A stretch of DNA of 41,802 bases from Terriglobales bacterium. Lineage in GTDB: Bacteria > Acidobacteriota > Terriglobia > Terriglobales > Acidobacteriaceae. Positions 40,527-41,802 of the stretch are shown here, in pieces (within the stretch, counting starts at the first letter, position 1; the number at the start of each line of letters is the position of its first letter). Made by a program: the position numbers and the translations under genes. The notes under the pieces were generated by a model. That model made no database searches. It saw only the letters and a list, made by a program, of their open reading frames with translations, and was not told the DNA's origin. The stretch lies in assembly GCA_035691485.1 (NCBI GenBank), contig DASSIZ010000058.1, forward strand, positions 1 to 41,802, read 5' to 3'.

Positions 40527-41798
40527 GTGGCACAACGAAAAAAATCGATGTTGCGCCCTGCCAAGCTGCTGCGCTATCGCCTGCTCGCGTTCCTGGCCGT
40601 GCTCGGGCCGGGGTTTATCACCGCCAACGTCGATAACGATCCGGGCGGCATTCTCACCTACTCGCAAGCGGGCGCGAAATTCGGATACGCGCTGCTGTGG
40701 ACGCTGATCCCGACGACGATCGCCTTGGTCGTGGTGCAGGAAATGGCGGCGCGCATGGGAGCGGTGACGGGCAAGGGCCTCTCCGACCTGATCCGGGAGG
40801 AGTTCGGGTTCCGGGCGACGTTCTTCACCATGCTGGTGCTGGGACTGGCAGACCTGGGGAACATCGCAGCGGAATTCGCCGGGATCGCGTCGGGCCTGGG
40901 CATTTTCGGAATCAGCAAGTATCTGACCGTACCGTTCGGCGCGGTGCTGGTATGGGCGGTGGTGGTTTACGGCACGTACAAACCGGTGGAACGGATCCTG
41001 CTGTTGTTCTCGCTGATCTACTTTTCCTACCCAATTTCGGCGTTGATGTCGCACCCGGACTGGATGGCCGCCATCCGGCAGACATTCGTTCCGACAGTGC
41101 AATTCAAATCGTCGGAGTACCTGGTGCTGGTCGTGGGCCTGGTAGGGACCACAATCACGCCCTGGATGCAGTTCTACCTGCAGGCTTCGATCGTGGAGAA
41201 GGGAATCACGGAGCGGCAGTACCGGCTGAGCCGGTGGGATGTGATTGTAGGCTGCCTGGTCACCGATATCGTCGCCTTCTTCATCGTGGTGGCCTGCGCG
41301 GCGACGCTGCATGTCAGCGGCATCCGCGAGATCACCGATGCCGCCGAGGCGGCGGTGGCGCTGAAGCCGCTGGCCGGACAGTTTGCCGCCATCTTGTTTG
41401 CCGTGGGACTGGTGAATGCGGCGCTGCTGTCGGCGGCGATTCTTCCGCTGGCGACGACCTACAACATCTGCGAAGGCCTGGGCTTTGAGTCGGGAGTGAA
41501 CAAGCGTTTTTCCGAAGCTCCCGTTTTTTACTCGATTTATACCGTTCTGATAATTTTTGGCGCCGGGATCGTGCTGCTGCCGCACATACCGCTGATCAAG
41601 CTGATCATCCTGTCCCAGGTGGCGAACGGCATCCTGCTGCCGTTCGTGCTTTTCTACATGCTGAAGCTGGTCAATCGATCCGACCTGATGGGAAAACACA
41701 AGAATTCGCGGCTGGCGAACGGCATCGCGGTGACTACCAGCGTGGTCATGGTAGGCCTGACGGTGGCCATGATCTGGACCACGCTGCTCGGCTCGTAA
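40527..41798 (+). CDS. NRAMP-related metal transporter with altered metal-site motifs
   Basis: The 423-aa protein has about eleven transmembrane helices and the NRAMP fold signatures GPGFITANVDNDPGG (27-41) and QAGAKFGYALLW. The canonical DPGN of helix 1 is DPGG here (D38-P-G-G41), and in helix 6 the usual A-x-x-M-P-H-N is replaced by T-T-I-T-P-W-M (208-214), so the Met and Asn ligands that favour Mn2+/Fe2+ are lost. This resembles the NRAMP-related magnesium transporter group (NRMT), inferred from the substitutions. Length is normal and the C-terminus is within the window. The GTG at 40527 has GGGGAA about seven bases upstream. It is divergent from the HAD gene. Confidence 0.88.
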   Translation: MAQRKKSMLRPAKLLRYRLLAFLAVLGPGFITANVDNDPGGILTYSQAGAKFGYALLWTLIPTTIALVVVQEMAARMGAVTGKGLSDLIREEFGFRATFFTMLVLGLADLGNIAAEFAGIASGLGIFGISKYLTVPFGAVLVWAVVVYGTYKPVERILLLFSLIYFSYPISALMSHPDWMAAIRQTFVPTVQFKSSEYLVLVVGLVGTTITPWMQFYLQASIVEKGITERQYRLSRWDVIVGCLVTDIVAFFIVVACAATLHVSGIREITDAAEAAVALKPLAGQFAAILFAVGLVNAALLSAAILPLATTYNICEGLGFESGVNKRFSEAPVFYSIYTVLIIFGAGIVLLPHIPLIKLIILSQVANGILLPFVLFYMLKLVNRSDLMGKHKNSRLANGIAVTTSVVMVGLTVAMIWTTLLGS

Positions 41799-41802
41799 GG
41801 CC

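Overview
The window looks like a chromosomal stretch of an Acidobacteriota bacterium (Koribacter/Terriglobia-like). This is inferred from GC-rich coding, frequent GTG/TTG starts, the respiratory and haem gene content, a bacillithiol-type reductase, a CBM9/DUF5916 surface protein and many short intergenic inverted repeats. No rRNA, tRNA or CRISPR was seen. Only the left edge is mobile or accessory: the 3' end of an IS1182-like transposase with its terminal repeat, followed by two small genes of unknown function.

Layout. 1-2.0 kb: IS remnant, a secreted protein and a small membrane protein, bracketed by a 15-bp direct repeat. 2.2-10.0 kb: housekeeping genes (fumC, a YpdA-type reductase, a lipoprotein, plsC, frataxin-like cyaY, a flavodiiron-like metallo-hydrolase, a PPOX-fold protein, a membrane protein, a secreted protein, ssb). 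10.4-15.9 kb: a two-gene 2-hydroxyacyl-CoA-dehydratase/double-cubane-type system made of an HgdB-like subunit and a very large protein with two activase domains. 16.0-19.1 kb: a VOC protein, a small conserved protein, a two-cluster ferredoxin, a DUF420 membrane protein, a 91-aa protein and a membrane HEAT/barrel-sandwich protein. 19.1-31.7 kb, all on the minus strand: a respiratory array read as hemH, Rieske protein, split cytochrome b (two genes), a 1083-aa octahaem cytochrome c, a cupredoxin-like lipoprotein, ctaA, ctaB, and an ABC ATPase plus permease. 31.9-41.8 kb: a decarboxylating dehydrogenase (isocitrate type), a four-repeat membrane protein, a CBM9/DUF5916 beta-barrel protein, nrdR, a flippase-like protein with an inserted domain, a lytic transglycosylase overlapping a HAD phosphatase, and an NRAMP-related transporter lacking the usual metal-selecting residues.

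How the genes fit together. hemH makes haem and ctaB/ctaA convert it to haem O and A. The Rieske/cytochrome b/octahaem genes would pass electrons from quinol to periplasmic carriers, possibly including the cupredoxin-like lipoprotein, towards a haem-copper oxidase encoded elsewhere. FumC and the isocitrate-type dehydrogenase supply TCA-cycle steps. The activase system needs a low-potential donor; the ferredoxin 1.2 kb downstream is a candidate but unproven.

The least explained feature is a set of about 20 intergenic elements built from short iterated words (TGAAAC, AGTTAGT, CAGCTTTC, GTCAGTC, GAATGCAG and others). Many have one arm of iterated words and a second arm of their reverse complements. 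They lie at gene ends, between subunit genes inside operons, and in a few cases over start codons. The word differs from site to site while the architecture stays the same.
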